64,000 bases of DNA from Streptomyces griseosporeus (GCF_014656055.1 NZ_BNBR01000007.1:310001-374000); one strand, 5' to 3'; positions 16,331 to 25,406 are shown, numbered from the stretch's first letter. The notes: a model not told the origin generated them from the sequence alone. Program-made: numbers and translations.

Positions 16331-16411
16331 GAATCAGCCCGTCCGGCGCTTGAGGACGAGGCCGTTCAGGCCGAATGGGGGTCTGGGGGCGCAGCCCCCA
16401 CGGACGGCCAC
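16331..16411. repeat. Dispersed Streptomyces intergenic element with hairpin
   Basis: The spacer contains CAGCCCGTCCGGCGCTTGAG followed by GACGAGGCC and, further on, a perfect 7-base hairpin (16384-16400, TGGGGGC-GCA-GCCCCCA) after GGGGGTC. I recognise this composition as a short element scattered between genes in many Streptomyces genomes. Only this copy was seen in the window, so its repeat status rests on prior knowledge. It lies between the convergent HIT and membrane-protein genes and could also terminate both. Confidence 0.5.
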
Positions 16412-16444
16412 CAGACCCACCCACGCGGCTCGACCGCCGGAGGC

Positions 16445-18106
16445 CTACGCGTCGTACAGGTCGGCCTTCCTCGGTGACGGATCCTGCACCGCCGTGCTGA
16501 GGAACGCCGACCGCGCGCCGAACTTCTCCGTGTCGACGCCGTTCTCCCGCAACACCTTGATCGCCGCCGCGTGCACCACCCGCAGCACCGGCGTCGCCGC
16601 CCGCAGCGCGTCGTCGGCCATGAACCGGTGCCGCCACGGCTGGTCCGCCCACGCGTGCCGCAGGCCGAACGGCTCGGGCAGGGCGATGCTCCCGCCCAGC
16701 CAGTTCAGCAGCGGCGGATACCAGGTCAGCGGCGCCCGCACGGCGAGCCGCACCACCTCGTTGGTGGTGACCAGCGGCAGCTTCACCGTCCGCGTCTCCC
16801 ACGGCTTGAACGACTTGGTCACCTCCTTCGTGGGCGCCTCCGGCTTGGTGGTGAACAGGGAGTTGACCGGGCCCAGCGCATGCCCGGTGACCTCGATCCG
16901 CAGCGTCTCGTGCAGCACCGTCACCGTGATCAGCATGGTGATGACCAGCTGGCCGTCCCACAGCGTCCACTGCACCCCGAGGTAGTGCCGGTCGCCCGCG
17001 CCGAACTGCTGTTTGTTGCAGATCTCCTGTATCGCGTGCGACTTGACCTGGTACGCCTCCACGTCCGTGCCCTCGGGCCGGGCGACCGCCGTGGCGTTCT
17101 CGCCGATCGGCGTGACGATCCAGTGCCGTATGGACGGGGTGGGGAAACCGCCGGTGTTCAGCGGGCCGCGCTCCAGCATGCGCAGCTGGTCGTGGATCGC
17201 GCGTATGACGTCCCAGCTGCGGAAGGGGTGGATCTCGCGGCCGGCGTCGGCCGGCACCAGGTCCTCGGCGAGCTGCCAGGAACCCCAGCGGGTGCCCATG
17301 CCGAGGATGCCCTTGGGGCCGGCGTAGAAGACGGAGTTCGACTGCTGCTCGGCGCTGAGCTTGGCCAGCGACTGGCGCAGCGTCTCGGCGGCGGTCTCGC
17401 GCGGGCTGGTCGGCACCGCCTCGGGGACCTTGGCGCCGACGCTGCTGCCGGACAGCAGGCTGTCCCACCGCTCGCGCAGGTCCACGGCGGTGCTCTCGCA
17501 GACCCGCCGCGCCCAGAACCAGCCGAGGACTGGCATCACCACCGACGCGCGCGCATACCACGCCCAGAAACCCGTGAACGGCATCTTGACCAGGAAGAGC
17601 ACGGCGAGGATGCCGACACCCGCGAGCAGCGCGGTGGCCAGGGCGGAGGCCCGCCGGTTGGTGACCTTGTCGATGGCCAGCCGGATCTGGAAGACCAGCA
17701 GCCAGACCAGGAACCCCGGCAGGAACAGCAGCCCGCACACCACGATGATCGCGCTGAGGCGGTTGTCGCGCTCCCGGCGGATGTTGTTGGCGGCCAGGCA
17801 GTGCTCGACGACCATCTGCGGTTCGGTGCCGAAGGACTGGATGAGCGGCTTGCGGCCGCTGCCCAGCATGCGGTCCACCACCGCGCGGGAGAAGGCCTCG
17901 CCCAGATTGGGCCGGAACACCGTGGCCCAGGAGCGGCCGTCCTTGACGGTCGTCTGGTGCCATTCGTTGTCGGCCTTCTTGATCTCCTCCATCGGGCTGT
18001 CCCGGTAGGCCGCCGAGGCCAGCGCGAAGGTCGCCGTCTGACCTCCGTCACCGGTGCGCGGCACCTGTGGTCCGAAGACGTCCGCGTAACCGCTGTCCAC
18101 GGTCAC
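16445..18106 (-). CDS. Uncharacterised membrane protein
   Basis: About 553 residues. The soluble N-terminal part (about 110 residues) is followed by two closely spaced membrane segments (AIIVVCGLLFLPGFLVWLLV and the ALLAGVGILAVLFLV region) and a third near VVMPVLGWFWA. The large soluble C-terminal region, probably cytoplasmic, contains one further weakly hydrophobic stretch (LVITMLITVTVLHETL). No known catalytic motif was recognised. The GTG at 18106 is preferred because it follows a GGGGGTGGGAGA stretch and gives the start VTVDSGYADVFG; an ATG at 18172 would add 22 residues. It is one of two genes that break the thrS-HIT-pgsA order kept in mycobacteria. Confidence 0.65.
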   Translation of the reverse strand: MTVDSGYADVFGPQVPRTGDGGQTATFALASAAYRDSPMEEIKKADNEWHQTTVKDGRSWATVFRPNLGEAFSRAVVDRMLGSGRKPLIQSFGTEPQMVVEHCLAANNIRRERDNRLSAIIVVCGLLFLPGFLVWLLVFQIRLAIDKVTNRRASALATALLAGVGILAVLFLVKMPFTGFWAWYARASVVMPVLGWFWARRVCESTAVDLRERWDSLLSGSSVGAKVPEAVPTSPRETAAETLRQSLAKLSAEQQSNSVFYAGPKGILGMGTRWGSWQLAEDLVPADAGREIHPFRSWDVIRAIHDQLRMLERGPLNTGGFPTPSIRHWIVTPIGENATAVARPEGTDVEAYQVKSHAIQEICNKQQFGAGDRHYLGVQWTLWDGQLVITMLITVTVLHETLRIEVTGHALGPVNSLFTTKPEAPTKEVTKSFKPWETRTVKLPLVTTNEVVRLAVRAPLTWYPPLLNWLGGSIALPEPFGLRHAWADQPWRHRFMADDALRAATPVLRVVHAAAIKVLRENGVDTEKFGARSAFLSTAVQDPSPRKADLYDA

Positions 18107-18308
18107 TCTCCCACCCCCCGACGTTCGCCGCACTGTCGCTCCTGCGGCCTTCCCGACTTCCGTCCTGCGCACACCTGTTGATCAGGTCATCAGCGTATCC
18201 GCAGGTACTGACAGCCCGTCGGCGGACGACCCAAGTCGCCCGCCGACACGGTGGGACAACGGCGGAAACCGGCCCCGGCGGACGCCACTTGAGTGCGCCG
18301 GGCGCCGA

Positions 18309-20507
18309 CTACGAGGCCTGGCGCGCCTCTTCGCGCAGCCGCTCGGCGATCTGCGGCGGCATCGGCTCGTGCCGCGCGTACCGGCGGCTGAACCGCGCGG
18401 TGCCGTGCGACAGGGACCGCAGGTCGACGGAGTACCGGCCGATCTCGATCTCCGGCACCTCGGCGCGTACGAGCGTGCGCCCGCCGGCCGTCTGCTCGGT
18501 GCCCAGCACCCGGCCGCGCCGCCCGGACAGGTCGCTCATCACGGCGCCCACGTAGTCGTCGCCGACGAGCACGCTCACCTCGGCGACGGGCTCCAGCAGA
18601 TGGATCCTCGCGTCGGCCGCGGCCTCCCGCAGCGCCAGCGCCCCGGCCGTCTGGAAGGCCGCGTCGGAGGAGTCCACCGAGTGCGCCTTGCCGTCCAGCA
18701 GCGTGACCCGCACGTCGATCAGCGGATGGCCCGCGGCGACGCCCTTGGCGGCCTGCGCCCGCACGCCCTTCTCCACCGACGGGATGAACTGCCGCGGCAC
18801 CGCCCCGCCGACGACCTTGTCGACGAACTCGATGCCCGAGCCGTTCGGCAGCGGCTCCACCTCGATCTCGCAGATCGCGTACTGGCCGTGCCCGCCGGAC
18901 TGCTTCACGTGCCGTCCGCGGCCCGCCGACTTCGTCGCGAACGTCTCCCGCAGGGAGACCTTGTGCGGGACGACGTCGACCTGGACGCCGTAGCGCGTGC
19001 GCAGCCGTTCCAGCGCGACGTCCGCGTGCGCCTCGCCCAGGCACCACAGCACCACCTGGTGGGTGTCCTGGTTCTGCTCCAGGCGCATGGTGGGGTCCTC
19101 GGCGACCAGCCGGGCCAGGCCCTGGGAGAGCTTGTCCTCGTCGGCCTTGCTGTGCGCCTGGATGGCGAGCGGCAGCAGCGGGTCGGGCATCTCCCACGGC
19201 TCCATCAGCAGCGGGTCGTTCTTCGCCGACAGGGTGTCCCCGGTCTCCGCGCGGGCGAGCTTCGCCACGCACACCAGGTCGCCGGCGACGGCGTGGGTCA
19301 CCGGCCGCTGCGTCTTGCCGAAGGGCGTCGACAGGGCGCCGACCTTCTCGTCGACGTCGTGGTCCTCGTGCCCGCGGTCGGTCAGGCCGTGCCCGGAGAC
19401 GTGCACGGTCTGGTCGGGGCGCAGCGTCCCGGAGAACACGCGGACCAGGGAGATCCGGCCGACGTACGGGTCGGAGGCGGTCTTGACGACCTCGGCCACC
19501 AGCGGGCCCTCGGTGTCGCACGCCTTCAGCTCGCGCGGCTTGCCGTCGATGGTCGTGACCGCGGGCGTGGGGTGCTCGAACGGGGTCGGGAAACCGCGGG
19601 TGATCAGCTCCAGCAGCTCGACCGTGCCGATGCCCTGCCGGGCGCCCTCGGCGGCCGGCGCGGCGGCCAGCACCGGGAAGAAGGTGCCCCGGGCCACGGC
19701 CCGCTCCAGGTCCTCGATGAGGGTCTTCAGCTCGACCTGCTCACCGCCGAGGTAGCGGTCCATGAGGGTCTCGTCCTCGCTCTCGGCGATGATCCCCTCG
19801 ATGAGCCGGTTGCGGGCGTCCTCGATGTCCGGCAGCTGGTCCTCGCCGGGCTCGGACTCCTTGCGCTCGCCGGTGGAGTAGTCGAACAGCTTCTGCGTGA
19901 GCAGGCCGATCAGACCGGTCACGGGCGCGTGCCCGTCGGGCCCCTGCGGGCCGTGCAGCGGCAGGTACAGCGGCAGGACGGCGTCGGGGTCGTCACCGCC
20001 GAAGGCCTCGGCGCAGATCCGGGTCATCTCCTCGAAGTCCGCGCGGGCGGCCTCCAGGTGCGTCACCACGATCGCGCGGGGCATGCCGACGGCCGCGCAC
20101 TCGTCCCACACCATGCGGGTCGAGCCGTCCACCCCGTCGGAGGCCGAGACGACGAAAAGGGCCGCGTCCGCCGCTCGCAGACCGGCCCGCAGTTCTCCGA
20201 CGAAGTCGGCGTATCCGGGGGTGTCCAGCAGGTTGATCTTGATGCCGTCCCATTCGACGGGCACCAGGGAGAGCTGTACCGAGCGCTGCTGACGGTGCTC
20301 GATGTCGTCGTAGTCGGAGACGGTGCCGCCGTCCTCCACGCGGCCCGCCCGGTTCACCGCTCCCGCGGTCAGCGCGAGAGCCTCCACCAACGTCGTCTTG
20401 CCCGATCCGGAGTGGCCGACCAGCACCACATTCCGAATGGACTGGGGGTGGTCGGCCGCCGTTGCCCTGCCGGCGGCTCCGGGGTGGGTGTGTGCCTTGT
20501 CGCCCAT
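18309..20507 (-). CDS. Elongation factor G-like protein EF-G2
   Basis: Translation-factor GTPase paralogue of EF-G (732 aa). The P-loop GHSGSGKT (31-38) and the DTPGYADF motif (95-102) are intact, and domains II-V follow in normal order, ending in the domain V strand region. The G4 motif that reads guanine, NKxD in EF-G, is replaced: the aligned segment reads VVTHLEAARADF, with THLE where NKMD is expected. The insert in the G domain is also shortened. Members of this EF-G2 group are paralogues of uncertain role that accompany, not replace, canonical EF-G. The ATG at 20507 is preceded by GGGAGG at 6 bases. Confidence 0.85.
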   Translation of the reverse strand: MGDKAHTHPGAAGRATAADHPQSIRNVVLVGHSGSGKTTLVEALALTAGAVNRAGRVEDGGTVSDYDDIEHRQQRSVQLSLVPVEWDGIKINLLDTPGYADFVGELRAGLRAADAALFVVSASDGVDGSTRMVWDECAAVGMPRAIVVTHLEAARADFEEMTRICAEAFGGDDPDAVLPLYLPLHGPQGPDGHAPVTGLIGLLTQKLFDYSTGERKESEPGEDQLPDIEDARNRLIEGIIAESEDETLMDRYLGGEQVELKTLIEDLERAVARGTFFPVLAAAPAAEGARQGIGTVELLELITRGFPTPFEHPTPAVTTIDGKPRELKACDTEGPLVAEVVKTASDPYVGRISLVRVFSGTLRPDQTVHVSGHGLTDRGHEDHDVDEKVGALSTPFGKTQRPVTHAVAGDLVCVAKLARAETGDTLSAKNDPLLMEPWEMPDPLLPLAIQAHSKADEDKLSQGLARLVAEDPTMRLEQNQDTHQVVLWCLGEAHADVALERLRTRYGVQVDVVPHKVSLRETFATKSAGRGRHVKQSGGHGQYAICEIEVEPLPNGSGIEFVDKVVGGAVPRQFIPSVEKGVRAQAAKGVAAGHPLIDVRVTLLDGKAHSVDSSDAAFQTAGALALREAAADARIHLLEPVAEVSVLVGDDYVGAVMSDLSGRRGRVLGTEQTAGGRTLVRAEVPEIEIGRYSVDLRSLSHGTARFSRRYARHEPMPPQIAERLREEARQAS

Positions 20508-20806
20508 GATCCTGCCTCCCGTGCACGGTGAGGTCACTGGTGGGCGCGGACACGCGGGACCGCGTGCTGGGCGGCCTCGGCGACGCCCGCGTTCTTCGAG
20601 CTTTCCACTCCCGTCACGGTGCGTCCATACGACGGACGGGAAGGCGGCGGGCACGGGAAGGAGCAGCCGGTGCGGGGCGCGGGCCGTGCGCCGGATCCGG
20701 CCGGCCGCGGCGGGTGCCCGTCCGCCGTCGGCACGCGCGCGTGGCTACGATGGGCCAGCCGGTGGCCAGCAGGGGCCGCGCGGCCACACCGACCCTCGGG
20801 AAGGCC

Positions 20807-21517
20807 ATGCTGAACAAGTACGCGCGTGCTTTCTTCACGCGTGTTCTCACACCGTTCGCCGCGTTTCTCATCCGCCGCGGAGTGAGCCCCGACACGGTCA
20901 CGCTCATCGGCACGGCCGGCGTGATCGCGGGCGCGCTGGTCTTCTACCCCCGGGGCGAGTTCTTCTGGGGCACGGTCGTGATCACGCTGTTCGTCTTCTC
21001 CGACCTGGTCGACGGCAACATGGCCCGCCAGCTGGGCCGCTCCAGCCGCTGGGGCGCCTTCCTGGACTCCACGCTGGACCGCGTCGCCGACGGAGCGATC
21101 TTCGGCGGCTTCGCCCTGTGGTACGCCGGGGGCGGCGACGACAACGTCCTGTGCGCGGTGTCCATCTTCTGCCTGGCCAGCGGCCAGGTGGTGTCGTACA
21201 CCAAGGCCCGCGGCGAGTCGATCGGGCTGCCGGTCGCCGTCAACGGCCTCGTGGAGCGCGCCGAACGCCTGGTGATCTCCCTCGTCGCGGCCGGTTTCGC
21301 CGGCCTGCACAAGTTCGGCGTCCCCGGCATCCAGTACCTGCTGCCCGTCGCCCTGTGGATCGTCGCGGTCGGCAGCCTGGTCACCCTGATCCAGCGGGTG
21401 GTCACGGTCCGCCGCGAGTCCGCCGAGGCGGAGGCCGCCGCGGCCGCCCAGGAGCAGGGATCCGGGCAGCAGGACTCCCAGGAGCAGGGATCCCAGGGGA
21501 GGGAGACCGCGAAGTGA
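20807..21517 (+). CDS. pgsA: CDP-alcohol phosphatidyltransferase, probable phosphatidylinositol-phosphate synthase
   Basis: Inner-membrane enzyme (236 aa). The full CDP-alcohol signature D-x2-DG-x2-AR-x8-G-x3-D-x3-D is present (DLVDGNMAR, then G, D and D at the right spacing through FLDSTLD). It would join CDP-diacylglycerol and inositol phosphate, the first step to phosphatidylinositol, judged from its coupling to the acyltransferase and PimA genes of mannoside synthesis. The Gln/Gly/Ser-rich C-terminal tail contains a short duplicated segment (QEQGS twice). The ATG at 20807 gives the family start; upstream in-frame ATGs have no ribosome site. The stop overlaps the next gene's GTG. Confidence 0.85.
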   Translation: MLNKYARAFFTRVLTPFAAFLIRRGVSPDTVTLIGTAGVIAGALVFYPRGEFFWGTVVITLFVFSDLVDGNMARQLGRSSRWGAFLDSTLDRVADGAIFGGFALWYAGGGDDNVLCAVSIFCLASGQVVSYTKARGESIGLPVAVNGLVERAERLVISLVAAGFAGLHKFGVPGIQYLLPVALWIVAVGSLVTLIQRVVTVRRESAEAEAAAAAQEQGSGQQDSQEQGSQGRETAK

Positions 21518-22464
21518 GCGCCCAGGAGCGGCTGACCGACACGCTGTACGGCCTCGGCTGGGGCACCGTGAAGAAGCTCCCCGAACCGGTCGCCGTGCGC
21601 CTCGGCCGCACCATCGCCGACCTCGCCTGGAAGCAGCGCGGCACGGGCGTGCGGCGACTGGAGCGCAACTACGCGCGCGTGGTGCCGGACGCGAGCCCCG
21701 AGCGGCTTGCCGAGCTGTCCCGCGCGGGCATGCGCTCGTACCTGCGCTACTGGATGGAGTCCTTCCGGCTGCCGGCCTGGAGCGCCGAGCGGATCAAGGG
21801 CGGCTTCGACCCCAAGGACGTGCACCACCTAGTCGACGGCATGGCCGCGGGCAACGGCGTCATACTCGCCCTTCCGCACCTGGCCAACTGGGACCTCGCC
21901 GGCGCCTGGGTCACCACCAAGCTCGGCATCCCGTTCACCACGGTCGCCGAGCGCCTGAAGCCCGAGACGCTCTACGACCGTTTCGTCGCCTACCGCGAGG
22001 GCCTCGGCATGGAGGTCCTGCCGCACAGCGGCGGCTCCGCCTTCGGCACCCTGGCCCGGCGGCTGCGCGACGGCGGTCTGGTCTGCCTGGTCGCCGACCG
22101 CGACCTGTCCGCCTCCGGCGTGGAGGTGGAGTTCTTCGGCGAGAGGGCCCGGATGCCCGCGGGCCCGGCGCTGCTCGCCCAGCAGACCGGCGCCCTGCTG
22201 CTGCCCGTCACGCTCTGGTACGACGACTCCCCGGTCATGCAGGGCCGCGTCCACCCGCCCGTCGAGGTGCCCGAGTCAGGTACGCGCGCGGAGAAGACGT
22301 CTGTCATGACACAGGCGCTGGCCGACGCCTTCGCCACGGGGATCGCCGAGCATCCGGAGGACTGGCACATGCTGCAGCGGCTGTGGACCGCGGACCTCGA
22401 TCCGGCCAAGGCGCCCGGCGCGGGACCCGCCCGTGCGGCGGGACCGGAGGGGTCGGCCTCGTGA
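21514..22464 (+). CDS. Phosphatidylinositol mannoside acyltransferase (PatA-like)
   Basis: Membrane-associated acyltransferase of the lysophospholipid/HtrB type (316 aa). The HX4D catalytic motif is intact (HLANWD), followed by a VADRDLSASGVEVEFFG segment typical of the family. It would acylate the mannose of phosphatidylinositol mannoside after PimA action. The GTG start lies within the stop of the preceding gene and its own stop overlaps pimA by 4 bases, so the three proteins are produced together. The same gene order (PI synthase, acyltransferase, pimA) is known in Mycobacterium. Confidence 0.88.
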   Translation: MSAQERLTDTLYGLGWGTVKKLPEPVAVRLGRTIADLAWKQRGTGVRRLERNYARVVPDASPERLAELSRAGMRSYLRYWMESFRLPAWSAERIKGGFDPKDVHHLVDGMAAGNGVILALPHLANWDLAGAWVTTKLGIPFTTVAERLKPETLYDRFVAYREGLGMEVLPHSGGSAFGTLARRLRDGGLVCLVADRDLSASGVEVEFFGERARMPAGPALLAQQTGALLLPVTLWYDDSPVMQGRVHPPVEVPESGTRAEKTSVMTQALADAFATGIAEHPEDWHMLQRLWTADLDPAKAPGAGPARAAGPEGSAS

Positions 22465-23648
22465 GGATCGGCATCGTCTGCCCGTACTCCTGGGACGTCC
22501 CCGGCGGCGTCCAGTTCCACATCCGCGACCTCGCCGAGTACTTCATCCGGCTCGGCCACGAGGTGTCCGTGCTCGCGCCCGCCGACGACGACACGCCCCT
22601 GCCGCCGTACGTCGTCTCGGCCGGCCGCGCGGTGCCGGTGCCGTACAACGGCTCCGTGGCCCGGCTGAACTTCGGCTTCCTCAGCGCCGCCCGGGTCCGC
22701 CGCTGGCTGCACGACGGCGCCTTCGACGTCGTCCACATCCACGAGCCGACCTCGCCGTCGCTGGGCCTGCTGACCTGCTGGGCGGCGCGCGGGCCGATGG
22801 TCGCCACCTTCCACACCTCCAACCCGCGCTCCAAGGCGATGATCGCCGCGTACTCGATCCTCCAGGCCGCCCTGGAGAAGATCAGCGCCCGGATCGCGGT
22901 CAGCGAGTACGCCCGCCGCACCCTGGTCGAGCACCTCGGCGGCGACGCGGTCGTCATCCCCAACGGCGTCGACGTCGACTTCTTCGCCAAGGCAGAGCCC
23001 AGACCCGAGTGGCAGGGCGACACCATCGGCTTCATCGGCCGCATCGACGAGCCCCGCAAGGGACTGCCGGTGCTCATGAAGGCCCTGCCGAAGATCCTCG
23101 CCGCCCGGCCGCAGACCCGGCTGCTGGTCGCGGGCCGCGGCGACGAGAAGGAGGCCGTGGCGAGCCTCCCCGCCGAGCTGCGCTCCCGCGTGGAGTTCCT
23201 CGGCATGATCAGCGACGAGGACAAGGCCCGCTTCCTGCGCAGCCTCGACCTGTACATCGCGCCCAACACCGGCGGCGAGAGCTTCGGCATCATCCTCGTC
23301 GAGGCCATGTCCGCGGGCGCACCGGTGCTCGCCTCGGACCTCGACGCCTTCGCCCAGGTGCTGGACGGGGGAGCGGCGGGCGAACTGTTCGCCAACGAGG
23401 ACGCCGACGCGCTCGCCGAGGCGGCCGTACGGCTCCTTCAGGACCCGGCCCGCCGCGCCGAGCTGTGCGAACGCGGCAGCACGCACGTACGCCGCTTCGA
23501 TTGGTCGACCGTCGGCGCGGACATCCTCTCCGTCTACGAGACGGTCACGGCGGGCTCGGCGGCGGTCGCCGCGGAGGACACGCCGGACAGCGACGGCTAC
23601 GGCTGGGGGAGCGGCCTGCGGGCACGGCTGGGGCTGGCGCGGGACTGA
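22461..23648 (+). CDS. pimA: Phosphatidyl-myo-inositol mannosyltransferase PimA
   Basis: GT4 glycosyltransferase (395 aa) that moves mannose from GDP-mannose to phosphatidylinositol at the inner face of the membrane. Family features seen are the N-terminal glycine-rich loop (DVPGGVQFHIRDLAEY), GFIGRIDEPRKGL in the C-terminal Rossmann domain, and the nucleotide-sugar EX7E motif (ESFGIILVE). The GTG start overlaps the previous stop by 4 bases. A 157-base spacer with a short tandem repeat follows. The C-terminal 25 residues (SDGYGWGSGLRARLGL) are a low-complexity tail. Confidence 0.93.
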   Translation: MRIGIVCPYSWDVPGGVQFHIRDLAEYFIRLGHEVSVLAPADDDTPLPPYVVSAGRAVPVPYNGSVARLNFGFLSAARVRRWLHDGAFDVVHIHEPTSPSLGLLTCWAARGPMVATFHTSNPRSKAMIAAYSILQAALEKISARIAVSEYARRTLVEHLGGDAVVIPNGVDVDFFAKAEPRPEWQGDTIGFIGRIDEPRKGLPVLMKALPKILAARPQTRLLVAGRGDEKEAVASLPAELRSRVEFLGMISDEDKARFLRSLDLYIAPNTGGESFGIILVEAMSAGAPVLASDLDAFAQVLDGGAAGELFANEDADALAEAAVRLLQDPARRAELCERGSTHVRRFDWSTVGADILSVYETVTAGSAAVAAEDTPDSDGYGWGSGLRARLGLARD

Positions 23649-23686
23649 GGCGGCGGCGCGCGCTCTGAGGGCGAAGGCAAGGGCGA

Positions 23687-23725
23687 GGGCGCGTGGTGCG
23701 GTGCGGGGCGCGTGGTGCGGTGCGG
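23687..23725. repeat. Short tandem repeat, two copies of a 19-base period
   Basis: The 20-mer GGGCGCGTGGTGCGGTGCGG occurs at 23687-23706 and again at 23706-23725, overlapping by one base, in the spacer after pimA. No role is apparent. Confidence 0.6.
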
Positions 23726-23805
23726 GAGGTGGCCGCACGAGCGCGTCGTACCCCGACCCGGTGGGGGTCCGGGCCCCGGCCGGCCGGCGCGTAATCTAGC
23801 CGCCC

Positions 23806-24348
23806 GTGACCGCAACCCTGATCTGGATCCTCGTCGCCCTCGTCGCGATCGGCCTGTACCTGAGCTGGACCGCGGGCCGGCTCGACCGGCTGCACGCCCG
23901 GATCGACGCCGCCCGGGCCGCGCTCGACGCCCAGCTGCTGCGCCGCGCCTCCGTCGCCCAGGAACTGGCCACCTCCGGCGTCCTCGACCCGGCCGCGTCG
24001 ATCGTCCTGTACGAGGCCGCGCACGCCGCCCGGCAGGCCGAGGAGGAGCAGCGCGAGGTCGCCGAGAGCGAGCTGAGCCAGGCCCTGCGCGCGGTGTTCG
24101 CCGAGCGGGAGCAGGTGGAGGCGGTGCGCGCGGCGCCCGGCGGCGAGGAGGCGGCCCGGGAGCTGACCGAGGCGGTGCGCCGCGTGCCGATGGCCCGCCG
24201 CTTCCACAACGACGCCGTCGGCGCGGCCCGCCGGCTGCGGGAACACCGTAAGGTCCGCTGGTTCCGGCTGGCCGGGCACGCGCCCTTCCCGATGGCCTTC
24301 GAGATGGACGACGAGCCACCGGCGGCGCTGGCCGACCGCGCGTCCTGA
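23806..24348 (+). CDS. LemA-like membrane-anchored coiled-coil protein
   Basis: Protein of 180 aa with one N-terminal membrane segment (LIWILVALVAIGLYLSW), then long amphipathic helices. The sequence RLDRLHARIDAARAALDAQLLRRASVAQELA and the later RRFHNDAVGAARRLREHR resemble the helical bundle of LemA proteins, and the end has an FPMAFEMDDE segment like the LemA C-terminus. LemA function in bacteria is not settled. Mycobacteria carry a different membrane/NUDIX gene at this place after pimA. The GTG start at 23806 has only a weak ribosome site. The assignment rests on pattern and is uncertain. Confidence 0.55.
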   Translation: MTATLIWILVALVAIGLYLSWTAGRLDRLHARIDAARAALDAQLLRRASVAQELATSGVLDPAASIVLYEAAHAARQAEEEQREVAESELSQALRAVFAEREQVEAVRAAPGGEEAARELTEAVRRVPMARRFHNDAVGAARRLREHRKVRWFRLAGHAPFPMAFEMDDEPPAALADRAS

Positions 24349-24420
24349 CGACGGCCTCCGCATGCCTTCCGACCGGCGCGGGCGCGAAAAGGATCCACCG
24401 GCTTGCCATTGGCCCTTGCT

Positions 24421-24434
24421 GTGGCCTGGTCCAC
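24421..24434. promoter_or_regulatory. Possible regulator site upstream of pdxS
   Basis: GTGG-CCTGGT-CCAC forms an inverted repeat about 55 bases before the pdxS start. Vitamin B6 genes in actinobacteria are often controlled by MocR/PdxR-type regulators that bind sites with GTGG/CCAC half-sites. No such regulator gene lies in the window, so this is only a candidate. Confidence 0.3.
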
Positions 24435-24487
24435 TCGCGTTTCCTCGGGAGTGCAGAGAACCCTCTTCCCTTCAGTGAGGTCAACCC

Positions 24488-25393
24488 GTGTCCAGCACCG
24501 ACAACCAGGCTCCCGAGACCGGCACCGCGCGCGTGAAGCGCGGCATGGCGGAGCAGCTCAAGGGCGGCGTGATCATGGACGTCGTCACGCCGGAGCAGGC
24601 GAAGATCGCGGAGGACGCGGGCGCCGTCGCCGTCATGGCCCTGGAGCGGGTCCCGGCCGACATCCGCAAGGACGGCGGCGTGGCCCGTATGTCCGACCCG
24701 GACATGATCGAGGGCATCATCGACGCGGTGTCGATCCCGGTCATGGCCAAGTCCCGCATCGGCCACTTCGTCGAGGCCCAGGTGCTGCAGTCCCTCGGCG
24801 TCGACTACATCGACGAGTCCGAGGTCCTCACCCCGGCCGACGAGGTCAACCACTCCGACAAGTGGGCCTTCACAACCCCCTTCGTCTGCGGCGCCACCAA
24901 CCTGGGCGAGGCCCTGCGCCGTATCGCCGAGGGCGCCGCGATGATCCGCTCCAAGGGCGAGGCCGGCACCGGCAACGTCGTCGAGGCCGTCCGCCACCTG
25001 CGCCAGATCAAGAACGAGATCGCCAAGCTGCGCGGCTTCGACAACCACGAGCTGTACGCCGCCGCCAAGGAGCTGCGCGCCCCGTACGAGCTGGTCAAGG
25101 AGGTCGCCGAGCTGGGCAAGCTCCCCGTGGTGCTGTTCTCCGCCGGTGGCGTGGCCACCCCGGCCGACGCCGCCCTGATGCGCCAGCTCGGCGCCGAGGG
25201 CGTCTTCGTCGGCTCCGGCATCTTCAAGTCCGGCGACCCGGCCAAGCGCGCCGCCGCCATCGTGAAGGCCACCACCTTCTACGACGACCCGAAGATCATC
25301 GCGGACGCGTCCCGCAACCTCGGCGAGGCCATGGTCGGCATCAACTGCGACACCCTGCCCGAGACCGAGCGCTACGCCAACCGCGGCTGGTAA
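24488..25393 (+). CDS. pdxS: Pyridoxal 5'-phosphate synthase subunit PdxS
   Basis: Synthase subunit (301 aa) of the two-part pyridoxal phosphate synthase. It builds PLP from ribose 5-phosphate, glyceraldehyde 3-phosphate and ammonia delivered by PdxT. The (beta/alpha)8 barrel is complete. The two essential lysines fall in MAKSRIGHF and IRSKGEAGTG, and the phosphate-binding GGVATPADA and GSGIFKS loops are present. The GTG start follows GTGAGG. pdxT starts 13 bases after its stop. The first 18 residues (to about VKRGMAEQL) are an actinobacterial extension. Confidence 0.97.
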   Translation: MSSTDNQAPETGTARVKRGMAEQLKGGVIMDVVTPEQAKIAEDAGAVAVMALERVPADIRKDGGVARMSDPDMIEGIIDAVSIPVMAKSRIGHFVEAQVLQSLGVDYIDESEVLTPADEVNHSDKWAFTTPFVCGATNLGEALRRIAEGAAMIRSKGEAGTGNVVEAVRHLRQIKNEIAKLRGFDNHELYAAAKELRAPYELVKEVAELGKLPVVLFSAGGVATPADAALMRQLGAEGVFVGSGIFKSGDPAKRAAAIVKATTFYDDPKIIADASRNLGEAMVGINCDTLPETERYANRGW

Positions 25394-25406
25394 GGCACCG
25401 GATCCC

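Noticed and set aside
18218..18247. Terminator after EF-G2
   Set aside because: The GTCGGCGG/CCGCCGAC arms are only 8 bases with a 14-base loop and no T-run, too weak to call.
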